Positions 26,401 through 35,075 of a stretch of 39,697 bases of DNA are shown in pieces; position 1 is the stretch's first letter; every line of letters starts with the position of its first letter. Source of the DNA: Bradyrhizobium centrolobii (GTDB taxonomy: Bacteria > Pseudomonadota > Alphaproteobacteria > Rhizobiales > Xanthobacteraceae); contig NZ_LUUB01000033.1 in NCBI RefSeq assembly GCF_001641635.1, forward strand, positions 1-39,697. Reading direction: 5' to 3'. Both the position numbers and the translations under genes were made by a program. The notes beneath the pieces are model-generated. The model was not told the origin of the DNA, ran no database searches, and saw only the letters and a program-made list of their open reading frames with translations.

Positions 26401-26749
26401 CGAACGAGGGTTGCGCGTCGTTGCCGAGGCGAAGGACCTCGTCGCGAGAAGTGAGGAACACATGTGGGAGGGGGAACTCGCCCGCATCGAGGGAGAGCTT
26501 ATGCGGGTGCACGGCGCATCGGCCCCTGAGATCGAAGCCTGCTTTGCGCGGGCTATAGCAATAACCCGTGCGCAGGGCGCCAAGTCGCTCGAGCTTCGCG
26601 CAGTTCTGAACATCGCGCACCTGTGGTGCGATCAAGGGCGGCGCAATGACGCCCGCGCGTTGCTCACTTCAACCTTTAGCTGGTTCACTGAGGGCTTCGA
26701 AACTGCCGACCTAAGAGCCGCAAAGGCATTGCTCGACGAACTGACGTAA
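23432..26749 (+). pseudogene. zinc-ribbon class III adenylate cyclase-AAA ATPase, at least six frameshifts
   Basis: Joined across frames this is one protein of about 1,100 residues. It comprises a double zinc ribbon (CPSCGSANRDDGRFCGHCG...CRACG...FCRDCG), a class III cyclase domain (FCDLVGST, YMGDGVVTYFG, ETPNLAARL, all catalytic residues present), an AAA ATPase (Walker A GEPGIGKS, Walker B MIYEDVHWID) and a long helical TPR-like tail ending ADLRAAKALLDELT. Frame changes lie near 23550 (TTTC for TTC), 24705, 24805, 25600, 25720 and 26230. The parts keep good coding character, so inactivation seems recent or partly due to read errors. It is related in layout to the intact protein encoded at 27519-30728. 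Confidence 0.88.
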
Positions 26750-26791
26750 ATCGGCCAGCATATCGCCTCTTGTGCAGGGTCAACTCGGACA

Positions 26792-27378
26792 TCAGCCGTC
26801 AGGCACCCCGGCTAGGCGCAGGCCCTCAATGAGGCGTTCGCGTCCGGCACGGTACGTCGGATTGTCGCTGTTTGCACAGGTAGCGTCACGGTAGCGCCGT
26901 ATGGTGAAACGTGGATCGAGCGCAAGTCCCGCATTCACCGCAGCTCGCGCTTCGTCCAGCTTTGCGAGCCGCGCGAGTGCGGCCGCGACATCGAAATGCG
27001 TTACGGAATAATTCCGGTTTGCGTCGAGGCCCCGATGCATCCAGATGGCTGCTTCGTCATCGGCACCGAGCTGCGCCTTGGCAAGGCCGACCCATACCCT
27101 CCATCGATGAGCCAAGGTATCGCGAGGAGAAAGCCGGAATGCCTCGTTGGTGTAAAATTCGGTTTCTGCGCCTCGACCAAGAAAAAACTTGGCTAGGCCG
27201 ATAGCAGCATGAGCGCGGGCCAAATTGCGATCCAGCGTCAATGCCTGCTCGCATTTAGCGATGCCCTGAACTGCGCGTTTCGTAAATATTTGCACTAAGC
27301 CGAAAACCAAGTGGGCCAGCGCGTGGTTCGGCGCGAGGGATAGCGCCTTGGTTATGGGTCGGCCAACACGGGCAGCGT
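26792..27378 (-). pseudogene. C-terminal TPR tail of another cyclase-type regulator
   Basis: A minus-strand frame reads about five TPR units: ALSLAPNHALAHLVFGLVQI, CEQALTLDRNLARAHAAIGL, AFRLSPRDTLAHRWRVWVGL, IWMHRGLDANRNYSVTHFDV and ARAAVNAGLALDPRFTIRRY, ending RLIEGLRLAGVPDG. This is the usual end of Bradyrhizobium-type cyclase/TPR or winged-helix/TPR regulators. The N-terminal part is missing: at about 27378 the sequence becomes the start region of an IS110-type transposase on the opposite strand. The open frame continues through that region only by chance. It converges with the zinc-ribbon cyclase pseudogene, 43 bases apart. Confidence 0.8.
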
Positions 27379-27540
27379 CAGGAGGTTCGCCATGAGTGTC
27401 GCGCGCGTTGGTCTCGATCTCGCCGTATCTATCCTTCAAGTGCACGGCGTCAACTCTGCCAGCCAAGGCGCCCCTCAGCCGACGCCTGGCCCGCAGCGAG
27501 CTGCCCAGAGTTTTTGTTTCACGCTGCCCGCGATCCTCGA
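27379..27540 (+). mobile_element. 5' stub of an IS110-type element
   Basis: AGGAGG followed by an ATG at 27392 gives MSVARVGLDLAVSILQVHGVNSAS, closely matching the start of the transposase at 39273 (TIGLDIAKSIFQVHGVDAAG). After a frame change the match goes on as RRLARSELPRVF. Only about 50 codons remain. The stub lies exactly between the truncated TPR tail and the 3' end of the large cyclase fusion, whose last codons and stop fall inside it. Confidence 0.72.
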
Positions 27541-30500
27541 AACGTTCTTTCCGCACGTCCCGTGCGAATGAAGTTGCGAAGCACTTCGCAGAATTCGTCC
27601 GTGGCCGAGAACATAGGGTTGTGCCCCTTGCCGTCAAACATATAGAGCTGCGCTCCAGAAATGCGGGAGGCGATGAATTCGCTTGCGGCGCAGGTGACGA
27701 GCTGGTCTTCTCGGCCGTGGGCGACGAGCGTGGGGACGGCGATCGATTCGAGCAGCGGCGCAATGTCCATGCCCGGATCCGGATCGAAGAAGCTGAGGAT
27801 CGTCTCGATTGGCAACCTGCAGACGCGCTCGCAGGCCATCCGCCGCAGCTCATCGGTATCTGGCTCGCTGAAGACGTACCGAGTGTGCAAACGAACCAAT
27901 TCCTCAACAGCGCCACCCCGGCGATAAGCGTCCTCACGAAGGGCCATGTAGTCCGGGTTAAGGACCGGTCGCCCGTCCGCTCCGATCAACGGCGTGCCCA
28001 CCGTCATGATCTTTCCAACGAGCTCCCGGTGCTTATGCGCGAGCTGGATGAGCAGGTTGGAGCCGCGCGATACGCCGACGCCGACGATCGGGGCGGCAGC
28101 GGCCTCTTGGATGATCGCCCGAAGGTCCTCCATGTGTTGGAGGATCGAGTAAGGACGCACCAGAGGGTCAGATCGTCCAGCACCCCGGCAGTCGACCGTG
28201 ATGACACGGAATTCCTGGCAAAGCTGCTCTAGAATCGGCTCAAACGTCGCCAGCCCGTATACAACCGGATTAATGAATACGATGGCCGGCTCGCCGCTGC
28301 CATGCTCGTAGAAGACGAGCCGTGCGCCGTCCCGCACCGCGTAGCTTGCGCGGTGAATGCAGTTGCGCGCGCGGTCGCGGTCGGCGTCAGTCTCGCCGAG
28401 CGCCACGGCGCGCTCGTAGTAGGTGTTCGCTCGATCCAGGTCGTCATCAACACCGGCCAGGTCGCCCAGCATTAGGAGGCATTCGCGCTCGATGCGCCGG
28501 GTGGGCGGTGCCGCATCGCGCTGGGGACCGGCCCTGAGCCGCAGGCACGTCTCAAGCTGGGAGACCGCCTCTGTGACGGCGTGCCGTGCCTTGGCCAGCC
28601 GACCCGCGGCCAGAAGATAAGTTGCCGCCTGGTCGGGCAAGCCGGCTTCGATGAGATGATGAGCGACGATTTCGGGCTGAGCCATCGCGATCTCTGGCCG
28701 CAAGCGCTCGATCGCTTGCGCAATGCGCGCATGCAGCTGCTGACGGGACGATTTGAGCAAGGTAGCGTAGGCGGCATCGCGGACGAGCGCGTGCTTGAAG
28801 CTGTACACATGATGCGGCGGCGTCCCACGTCGTTGGATAAGTCCCGCCCAGCACAGCTGAACAAGCGCCGCCGCCAGCTGCGGCTCGGGGCATCCGGCGA
28901 CCGTCCTGACGACGTCCTCATCGAACTCCCGACCGATACAGGCGGCGATCTGCGCTACGTCGCGTGCCGGAGCTAAGCGATCGAGACGCACCATCAGCGA
29001 ATCCTGCAGCGTCGCCGGAATAGCCAGCGGCGGAAGTGGGCCGGCGAGCTCGAGATCGCCGTGGCCAGCCGTTGTTTTCCAGATCGCCGACTCGATGACC
29101 GCTTTCGTCAGTTCCTCGACGAACAGCGGCACGCCCTCCGTGCGAGAGAGAATGGCTTCGATGACGATTGGCGGCAGCGACCGTTCACCTGCCGCCATCT
29201 GGATGAGCGATCGGGATGCTGGCCGCCCGAGACGATTGAGGCTAAGTAATGTGACGTGCGGGAAATTCGTCCATGGCGTCGGCACGTCCGGCCGCAACGT
29301 TGCGACGAGAAGGATCGGCAGAACCCGGATCCTGTCTACCACTCGTTCGAACCACTCCGCCGACGTCGGGTCAAGCCAATGCGCGTCCTCCAGGACCACG
29401 AGCATCGGCAGCCGGCGCGCAAGCCGCTCCATCTGTGCCAAGAGAATGCCAAAGAGCCGCGCCTTCTTCTCCTGCGGCGTACCTCCTGGCGCCGCGGAGC
29501 CTCCCTCGAGCGGCAGCCCGATCAACTCGGCGAGCAGCGGCGCCGCGTCCTCCCCAAACTCGCCAGCTTGGCCGAGAAGCCGCTCCAGCTTCTCGAGCTT
29601 CAATAAGGGCGCGTCCTCACGGAGATGCCCTGCCGCCCGCTGGAGCTGGGCGACCACCGGCCAGAGCGTGCTGTTCACATGATGGGGCGAACAGTAATAC
29701 CCAATCCGGAACCGAGGTTCGTTTCGGAGACGCTCACGTAGTGCGAGGACAATCCGGGACTTGCCGATGCCAGCTTCGCCGGACAGCAGCACGACTTGAC
29801 CCTCGCCACTTTTGGCCAACTCCCAGCGATCGAGGAGGAGAGCGAGTTCGTGTTCCCGGCCGATCAGGGCGCCAACATCGGCGCGTCGCAGGGCCTCGAA
29901 CCGACCCTCGGCTGCCGTTTCGCCAAGAACGCGGAACGCCGGTATTGGGGCTTCGAACCCGCGGATATGTTGCGGGCCCAGATCGGTGATTGTGAACCAG
30001 CTTCCAAGAAGATGCCGCGTGCTCTCGGAGATCACCACGGCACCGGGTTCCGCGAGCTGCTCCAAACGCGCTGCCAGGTTGGGTGTCACACCGACTACGT
30101 CCTCTTCCTTGGTTGCTCCTTCCACGATGAAGTCGCCAACCACGACCAGCCCGGTCGCGATCCCGACGCGCGCTGAAAGAGCGCCGCCTGGTTGCTCTAG
30201 CCGCTCTACGGCTGCCACAATCGCAAGTCCGGCGCGCACGGCACGTTCGGCCGCGTCCTCATGTGCCTGTGGCCAGCCGAAATAGACCAGCACGCCGTCG
30301 CCCATGAATCTCGCGATGTATCCCTCGAAGCGGGCCACCGACGCTGCAACCGTCTGGTGGTAGGTCGCAAGAATCTCCCTCATGTCCTCCGGATCCAGAC
30401 GCACCGAGAGAGCAGTAGACCCGACGAGGTCAGCGAACATCACCGTCAGATGGCGGCGCTCGGCGCGTCCCGTCTTCATCGCAGCCGGTGAAGCGCTGAC

Positions 30501-30728
30501 TTCCGGTAGCGGCGGCGCGCGATCGCCGCTTACGTCTCTGTCAGTCTTCGGGGATAAGGTGGCGATCGCCGAGAGGAGCTTCTTGCGGTGCCCCAGTGAT
30601 GTGACGCCGAGCTCACGCAAATCGTCTGCGGTCAAGCTGGGCAGCGTCTCCGGGTCTACGTCGTTGTCGCGAAATGCGCGCTCGTACTGGTCCAACCCAA
30701 GGCGGCGTAGCCAATCCGCTATGTCCAT
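27519..30728 (-). CDS. SAM domain-class III cyclase-AAA ATPase-alpha/beta hydrolase fusion
   Basis: An intact 1069-residue cytosolic regulator. Residues 1-60 form a SAM domain (MDIADWLRRLGLDQYERAF). Residues about 90-265 are a class III nucleotide cyclase with metal aspartates D100 (FADLVGST) and D144 (FMGDGVLVYFG) and transition-state residues N217 and R221 (TPNLAAR). An AAA ATPase follows, with Walker A K323 (GEAGIGKS) and Walker B D448 (MLVVLEDAHW), then a helical region to about 790. Residues about 795-1055 are an alpha/beta hydrolase with a complete triad: S887 (GVSRG), D1008 (GREDQ), H1036 (GKGHNP). The last ten residues and the stop lie in the IS110 stub, so the native C-terminus may have been replaced. 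Signal and hydrolase substrate unknown. Confidence 0.92.
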   Translation of the reverse strand: MDIADWLRRLGLDQYERAFRDNDVDPETLPSLTADDLRELGVTSLGHRKKLLSAIATLSPKTDRDVSGDRAPPLPEVSASPAAMKTGRAERRHLTVMFADLVGSTALSVRLDPEDMREILATYHQTVAASVARFEGYIARFMGDGVLVYFGWPQAHEDAAERAVRAGLAIVAAVERLEQPGGALSARVGIATGLVVVGDFIVEGATKEEDVVGVTPNLAARLEQLAEPGAVVISESTRHLLGSWFTITDLGPQHIRGFEAPIPAFRVLGETAAEGRFEALRRADVGALIGREHELALLLDRWELAKSGEGQVVLLSGEAGIGKSRIVLALRERLRNEPRFRIGYYCSPHHVNSTLWPVVAQLQRAAGHLREDAPLLKLEKLERLLGQAGEFGEDAAPLLAELIGLPLEGGSAAPGGTPQEKKARLFGILLAQMERLARRLPMLVVLEDAHWLDPTSAEWFERVVDRIRVLPILLVATLRPDVPTPWTNFPHVTLLSLNRLGRPASRSLIQMAAGERSLPPIVIEAILSRTEGVPLFVEELTKAVIESAIWKTTAGHGDLELAGPLPPLAIPATLQDSLMVRLDRLAPARDVAQIAACIGREFDEDVVRTVAGCPEPQLAAALVQLCWAGLIQRRGTPPHHVYSFKHALVRDAAYATLLKSSRQQLHARIAQAIERLRPEIAMAQPEIVAHHLIEAGLPDQAATYLLAAGRLAKARHAVTEAVSQLETCLRLRAGPQRDAAPPTRRIERECLLMLGDLAGVDDDLDRANTYYERAVALGETDADRDRARNCIHRASYAVRDGARLVFYEHGSGEPAIVFINPVVYGLATFEPILEQLCQEFRVITVDCRGAGRSDPLVRPYSILQHMEDLRAIIQEAAAAPIVGVGVSRGSNLLIQLAHKHRELVGKIMTVGTPLIGADGRPVLNPDYMALREDAYRRGGAVEELVRLHTRYVFSEPDTDELRRMACERVCRLPIETILSFFDPDPGMDIAPLLESIAVPTLVAHGREDQLVTCAASEFIASRISGAQLYMFDGKGHNPMFSATDEFCEVLRNFIRTGRAERTFRGSRAA

Positions 30729-30805
30729 ATCGACCTCCCGCAGGAGAGGGTCGGGTCCTTAGTCGCAGCGGCAGTCTACCGCAGCCTGCAGCACCACACC
30801 ATCCC

Positions 30806-30847
30806 CCCTCCCCGCGCTTGTCGGTAACCGCCGCTTCGCGGGGAGGG
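30806..30847. terminator. hairpin between the GMC genes and the cyclase fusion
   Basis: An 11-base perfect inverted repeat (CCCTCCCCGCG and its complement) with a 20-base loop, 70 bases beyond the stop of the GMC dehydrogenase on the minus strand. No T-run follows, so it is either a Rho-assisted stop, a transcript-end stabiliser or a leader structure of the cyclase gene. Confidence 0.4.
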
Positions 30848-30916
30848 AGGAATTTGCTGCTCTTCATCGCCAGATGCGACCGCTCCGCGATGCACCGGGC
30901 TCGCCGCGCGTGTGTC

Positions 30917-32476
30917 CTACATCTGGTTCTTGCTCAACTGGTCGGCCAGGTAGTCGGCTTGCCGGATCGCGAGCGCCACGATAGTCAGCGTCGGGTTCTC
31001 GGCTCCGCCGGTCGTGAACTGGCTGCCGTCCGAGATGAACAAATTGGCGACATCGTGGGTCTGGCCGTACTTGTTGCAGACGCCGTCTTGCGCCTTCTCG
31101 CTCTGGCGGCAGGTGCCCATGTTGTGAGTGCTGGGGAATGGCGGCAGCTCGAATACCCGCGTGGCGCCGAGCGATTCGTAGACCGCCGTTCCGGCCTTGT
31201 AGGCATGGTTGCGCATGGCGACGTCGTTGGCGTGGTCTTTGAAGTGCACCACCGGTACCGGCATCCCGTGCTTGTCCTTTTCGGTGGGATGCAGAGCAAC
31301 GCCATTGCCCGCCTGCGGCAGATCCTCGCCGACGAGCCACATGCCGGCGAAATGATCGTACATCTCGATGACCTTTGCGTATTCGAGACCCCAAGCGCCC
31401 GCAACAGTGTTGGACGCTACGCCGGCGAGCCCGAAGCCAGGCAAGGTCTCCATCTCGTATCCGCCGGCGAAGCCGCGCGAGGGATCATGCCGCGACTCGT
31501 CCTTGATGATCCCCGCCATTTGGGTGCCGCGGTCGAAATTCACCCGCCCGGGCATGATGGCATAGACCGTGCCCGTCATGTGCCGCATGTAGTTGCGTCC
31601 GACCTGGCCCGAGGAGTTGGCGAGCCCGTTCGGGAACTTCGACGACTGCGAATTGAGCAGGAGCCTTGGGGTCTCGACCGAATTGCCGGCAACGCAGACG
31701 ACGCGCGCCTTCTGCTCTTGCAGGGCTCCGGCCTTGTCGGCGTACATGACGCCCGTGACTTTGCCGCTGTTGTCGTGGTTGATCTTGACTACCATGCTGT
31801 CGGGGCGGATCTCGAAACGGCCCGTACTCTCCGCCTCCGGTATCTCGGTGTAGAGCGTCGACCATTTGGCGCCGATGGCGCAGCCGGACATGCAAAAGCC
31901 GATCTGATGACAGGCCGGCCGACCGTCACGCGGCTGCGAATTGATCGCCATGTTTCCGGTGTGGACCTGCTTGTATCCCACCCGCTTAGCGCCGGCCGCC
32001 ATCACCTTGAAATTGTTGTTCCCGGGCAGGCGCGGGATCTCGCTCGTGCCGGTGACGCCGAGCTTGTCCTCGGCTCGTGCATAGAAAGGCTCGAGCTCCT
32101 GCAGCGTGATCGGCCAGTCGAGAAGATTGGCGCCGGGCATATTGCCGTACACGGTGCGCGCGCGGAACTCGTGCTCCTGGAAGCGCAGCGAGGCGCCCGC
32201 CCAATGCACGGTCGTTCCCCCCACGGTCTTGCAGACCCAGAGCGGCAATGTCGCGTTCAGATCGCCCGTGCCGATGCGCTTGTCGAGCCAGCTCAGGCGG
32301 TTGAACATGGCGCCGTTGTCGTTGATGATGTCGGTGAGGCCGAGCCGCGGCCCCGCCTCTAGACACACCACATTGATGCCGCGCTGGACGAGCTCGTTGG
32401 ACAGCGTCCCGCCGCCCGCGCCGGAGCCGACCACCACAACAACCGAGTCATCGTTCAGATCAAACGTCTTGGCCAT
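30917..32476 (-). CDS. GMC-family FAD dehydrogenase, large subunit
   Basis: 519-residue flavoprotein of the glucose-methanol-choline family, gluconate 2-dehydrogenase-like branch. The FAD site is VGSGAGGG (G17, G19, G22) with the ribose-binding E40 (VCLEAG); GGTTVHWAG is the second FAD motif. The active-site pair is H451 (HNMGTC) and N494 (NPTLTIVALAIR). GGAGG lies 9 bases before the ATG. The Tat-bearing small subunit gene is 15 bases upstream, and in this family the large subunit is exported with it. The usual third partner, a multihaem cytochrome c, is not encoded beside it; the cytochrome at 37405 is too far to claim. Substrate: a sugar, sugar acid or alcohol. Confidence 0.92.
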   Translation of the reverse strand: MAKTFDLNDDSVVVVVGSGAGGGTLSNELVQRGINVVCLEAGPRLGLTDIINDNGAMFNRLSWLDKRIGTGDLNATLPLWVCKTVGGTTVHWAGASLRFQEHEFRARTVYGNMPGANLLDWPITLQELEPFYARAEDKLGVTGTSEIPRLPGNNNFKVMAAGAKRVGYKQVHTGNMAINSQPRDGRPACHQIGFCMSGCAIGAKWSTLYTEIPEAESTGRFEIRPDSMVVKINHDNSGKVTGVMYADKAGALQEQKARVVCVAGNSVETPRLLLNSQSSKFPNGLANSSGQVGRNYMRHMTGTVYAIMPGRVNFDRGTQMAGIIKDESRHDPSRGFAGGYEMETLPGFGLAGVASNTVAGAWGLEYAKVIEMYDHFAGMWLVGEDLPQAGNGVALHPTEKDKHGMPVPVVHFKDHANDVAMRNHAYKAGTAVYESLGATRVFELPPFPSTHNMGTCRQSEKAQDGVCNKYGQTHDVANLFISDGSQFTTGGAENPTLTIVALAIRQADYLADQLSKNQM

Positions 32477-32491
32477 TGATCCATCCTCCGG

Positions 32492-33013
32492 TCACGCGTT
32501 GGGGAGCCAGCCGATGTCGTCGAAGCCGCGGTCGATGTAGCCGCCGTGCTCGACCGACGATCCTTCGAAACCGAAGAAGCGGTAGACCAACGGATTGGTG
32601 TAGAGGTTGTTGATGGTTGCCGTGCGCACGGTGGAGAAGAACTCGCCGGCCTCCTCTGTCTTGAGCACCGCGTTGCGGGCGCCGTTGCTGAGCTGGACCC
32701 ACGCAATGCCGCGCGCACCATCGAGCCGCGCGACACCGTCCGTGAGAAGCTTGCGCAGCGCCGCGTCGCTCGTCGCCTGCTTGTCGACGGCCTCGACCAC
32801 GGTGGCGTAGTACTGATCGCCCAACCGGTCGTGCGGAAACAACTGACGCGCCATGACGAGCAGCGTCTGCGCGGTGTGCGAGTCCACGGCAGTGGTGGAC
32901 AACGCCCAGGCATAGTCCGGGGCGAGGATCATGGAGCCACCCGTCGCCAGTCCCACGGCGACGAAACTGGTGCTGCACAGGAAATCCCTGCGGCTAAGCG
33001 CATGTGCCTTCAT
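32492..33013 (-). CDS. gluconate 2-dehydrogenase subunit 3 family protein (Tat-exported)
   Basis: 173-residue small subunit of the GMC dehydrogenase. Twin-arginine leader: ALSRRDFLCSTSFVAVGLAT, cleavage near AWA-LS at about residue 37. The body shows the family pattern TLLVMARQLFPHDRLGDQYY and, near the end, NPLVYRFFGFEGSSVEHGGYIDRGFDDIGWLP. Its role in the family is to carry the flavoprotein through the Tat system and stabilise it. GGAGG lies 6 bases before the ATG. First gene of the pair. Confidence 0.9.
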   Translation of the reverse strand: MKAHALSRRDFLCSTSFVAVGLATGGSMILAPDYAWALSTTAVDSHTAQTLLVMARQLFPHDRLGDQYYATVVEAVDKQATSDAALRKLLTDGVARLDGARGIAWVQLSNGARNAVLKTEEAGEFFSTVRTATINNLYTNPLVYRFFGFEGSSVEHGGYIDRGFDDIGWLPNA

Positions 33014-33281
33014 CGGATTCCTCCCTCATAAGGCCCGCTCGCTGAGCCGTATCAACGTTGCGATGATTGGGCCGTCCGAACACTTTAAGCCTGCCCTTGA
33101 ATAATTTGAAGCAAACCGGTTCTGCGAACCAACTGGACCGCGCCCATAAGGCAGCAGTCCTGACATGGCTGCACGTGGCGAGACGGCACCTCGCACTCAA
33201 ATCGCATAGGACCACGGCCCGAAGCATCAGCGTCGGGGTTCAACCTGATGCCTCCGTGAAAACATCGAAAGGAGAACGCGC

Positions 33282-33529
33282 ATGAACCGCCGACCAATCC
33301 TGGAAGCCGTGGCTCTTGGCGGAGTTGGCGCCGCGTTGGCTACGACATTGCCTTCCGCTGTCGCCGAGCATCGAACAAGCCGGCGAGCACCGGACAGCGG
33401 CCGTTCTTCGTGACGGCCAAAGGTGGCCTGTTCGTTCAGGATGCCGAGCATCGGGCGGCCGTCGATCAGCAGGTTGCGACCGACCAAACCAGTCAGCAGT
33501 ACGGTCGACTCAACAAGGCGATCGAATGA
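33282..33529 (+). pseudogene. short Tat-type leader gene, broken
   Basis: AAAGGAG stands before an ATG opening MNRRPILEAVALGGVGAALA, a plausible twin-arginine or Sec leader (residues 1-28). In frame 1 a stop comes after 43 codons. From about 33367 a different frame reads NKPASTGQRPFFVTAKGG, LFVQDAEHRAAVDQQ and on to a stop at 33529. The words after the leader (RPFFVTAKGGLFVQD) recall the start of secreted alpha/beta hydrolases with a -DGTxLFVQDW- motif, but the rest is far too short. I take it as a remnant with one frameshift and an internal deletion. The group II intron begins 15 bases further on. Confidence 0.5.
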
Positions 33530-34783
33530 AGCCTAATTGCTGCGGTGCGTGAGTCCGTTCATGGCCCATCAGCGAAGTGGTCGCACGCCTCGTTGAGGTC
33601 CGGACACGGGGGTAAAGCGGACTCTGCGATGCGCCGGGAGACCGGCAAGGAGTAGAGAGTGCAAGTCCTTTGCGGTGAAGGAGTAGGTGCAGCGAGGCTA
33701 GCTGCCATTCTAGCGGATGAGAGTCCCGCCAACAGAGGAGTCCAGTCGCTGTTGTAGTTATATCCAGCAGCAGGAAGGGCGACCAACCTGCTAGAAGCCT
33801 GGATGTAAAAGCCCCGCTGGCTGGGCAACCGGTCAGATCCGTGCAGGGGGCGAGCAAACTGGCAGACCGTAGCAAATGCGTGAACCAGGAAGCCACGAAA
33901 GTCATCGCCCGCGTGAAACGGATTGCGGGAGTCTTGGGAGTGCCGAGCCGGTCTACTCTCGGCGAAGGCCACGTCGACATCGCCGCGCTGGAACTGACGA
34001 TGATCGAACTCCCCGGGGTCGGCGAGGACGGTATGCCAGGACAGAATGGATAGCAAAAGCCCGGAACCCCTCGCGGGTCGCCTCGGCGCTCCCGCACAGC
34101 GAAGGCATCGCGTATAAGCCGCCATGCGGTGAAAATGCGATGTGCCCACGAGTGGGGCGGATGGGGTCGAATAAGTAATGACGGCTCGAGACAGCATAAC
34201 TCGGGCAAGAGCGAGGACCCCTGGGGTTGTGGTGATCCCACTTCATGGCGGTGCACGATCGAATCCGCGTCCCGGCTCAGTACGGGATAACCGTTGGATC
34301 ACGAGGTGTACGAAGGGTGGATGCAAACTGGCCAACACGTCGCGAATGTCGGGAGCAGACTTAAGCGCGTGAAAGCCAGAAAGGCGCCATCTGAAAAGCC
34401 AGCCTTCCGTACGGAATGATAGGGGGGATCGAGGAAACGTCGGCATCATTCGAATCCCGCTCCGCGCCTCGATCCTACCCGACCGATCCACATCGGCCCC
34501 GAGTCATGCGCAGTTGCCCGCGAGGGTTTCGGCGAAGCGTTGACAGGGGGGGGCGCATAGGCCAGCCATCGAGCCGCGAAAGAGTCCTATTCCGGGTGCC
34601 GACGCCGTGCAAATAGCGGAAGGCAGCACGTCCAGGCGCGTTATCGCGAGCGCCAGGACGACCCGGCGTGGTCAGAGACTCTGGCATGTGCAGACGCTCC
34701 TTGCACGGGAACCGGGAGATCTCGCGATCGACCGCTCGGCAACAGCCGTCGGTCCGCATCGGGAAGGCGAGGGGCCGTAGCCG

Positions 34784-35065
34784 ATGATGCACGGTCGCGA
34801 GAAGTCAGACTCTGCCATAGTAGCTGTGAAGCCGACGAACAAAGCGGTCCCGACCGCAGCGGAGCCGGTGGAGCCAAGGGCGCGGCGCGGCCAGAAGGAC
34901 CGCTTCTCATGGCAACGAATGCAAAGGCTAGCCGCCGACTGGCTCCCCCAACCGCGTATCCTTCACCCGTATCCTGACAAGCGCTTCGCCGTCATGCACC
35001 CAAGGCAGGAGCCGTGTGCGGGAATTCCGCCTGCACGGATTTGGGCGGGGGGCGGTCAGCAATGA
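34784..35065 (+). pseudogene. group II intron reverse transcriptase/maturase, core deleted
   Basis: A 93-codon remnant. Its start (MMHGREKSDSAIVAVKPTNK, then AAEPVEPRA) is the N-terminus I recognise from full-length maturases of this intron type. At about residue 36 it jumps to RMQRLAADWLPQPRILHPYP and DKRFAVMHPRQEPCAG, a C-terminal stretch that runs over domain V. The whole reverse transcriptase core, including the YADD motif, is therefore missing, roughly 1.1-1.3 kb by family length. The junction keeps the frame open. Confidence 0.75.
35009..35042 (+). ncRNA. group II intron domain V
   Basis: A 34-base segment, the exact length of domain V, starting GAGCCGTGTGCGGG with the AGC catalytic triad at 35010-35012 and closing through CACGGATTT. 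CCGTG pairs with CACGG, the inner GCGG with CCGC, and a two-base bulge sits on the 3' side, as in canonical domain V. It is followed directly by the domain VI-like hairpin. Confidence 0.8.
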
Positions 35066-35075
35066 CCATCCCTAC

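Larger units (their letters stand above)
33545..35075 (+). mobile_element. group II intron with internally deleted maturase gene
   Basis: The left end starts GTGCG, the group II 5' consensus, at 33545 (inferred). About 1.24 kb of structured, non-coding DNA follows; it resembles the 5' ribozyme region of rhizobial introns. The intron-encoded protein begins at 34784. Domain V is at 35009-35042, and a domain VI-like hairpin (GGGCGGTCA, GCAA loop, TGACCATCCC) brings the 3' end to about 35075, next to CTACC. The 5' part is longer than the usual 0.6-0.7 kb, so two nested intron fragments are possible. As encoded it has no reverse transcriptase and could move only with help in trans. Confidence 0.75.

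Noticed and set aside
30674..32362. 562-codon plus-strand open frame
   Set aside because: Antisense to the intact GMC dehydrogenase; no domain and no ribosome site.
33510..34256. 248-codon minus-strand frame with Ser/Leu/Pro-rich sequence
   Set aside because: Antisense to the group II intron 5' region. Such frames are often annotated as hypothetical proteins but the DNA is better explained as ribozyme.
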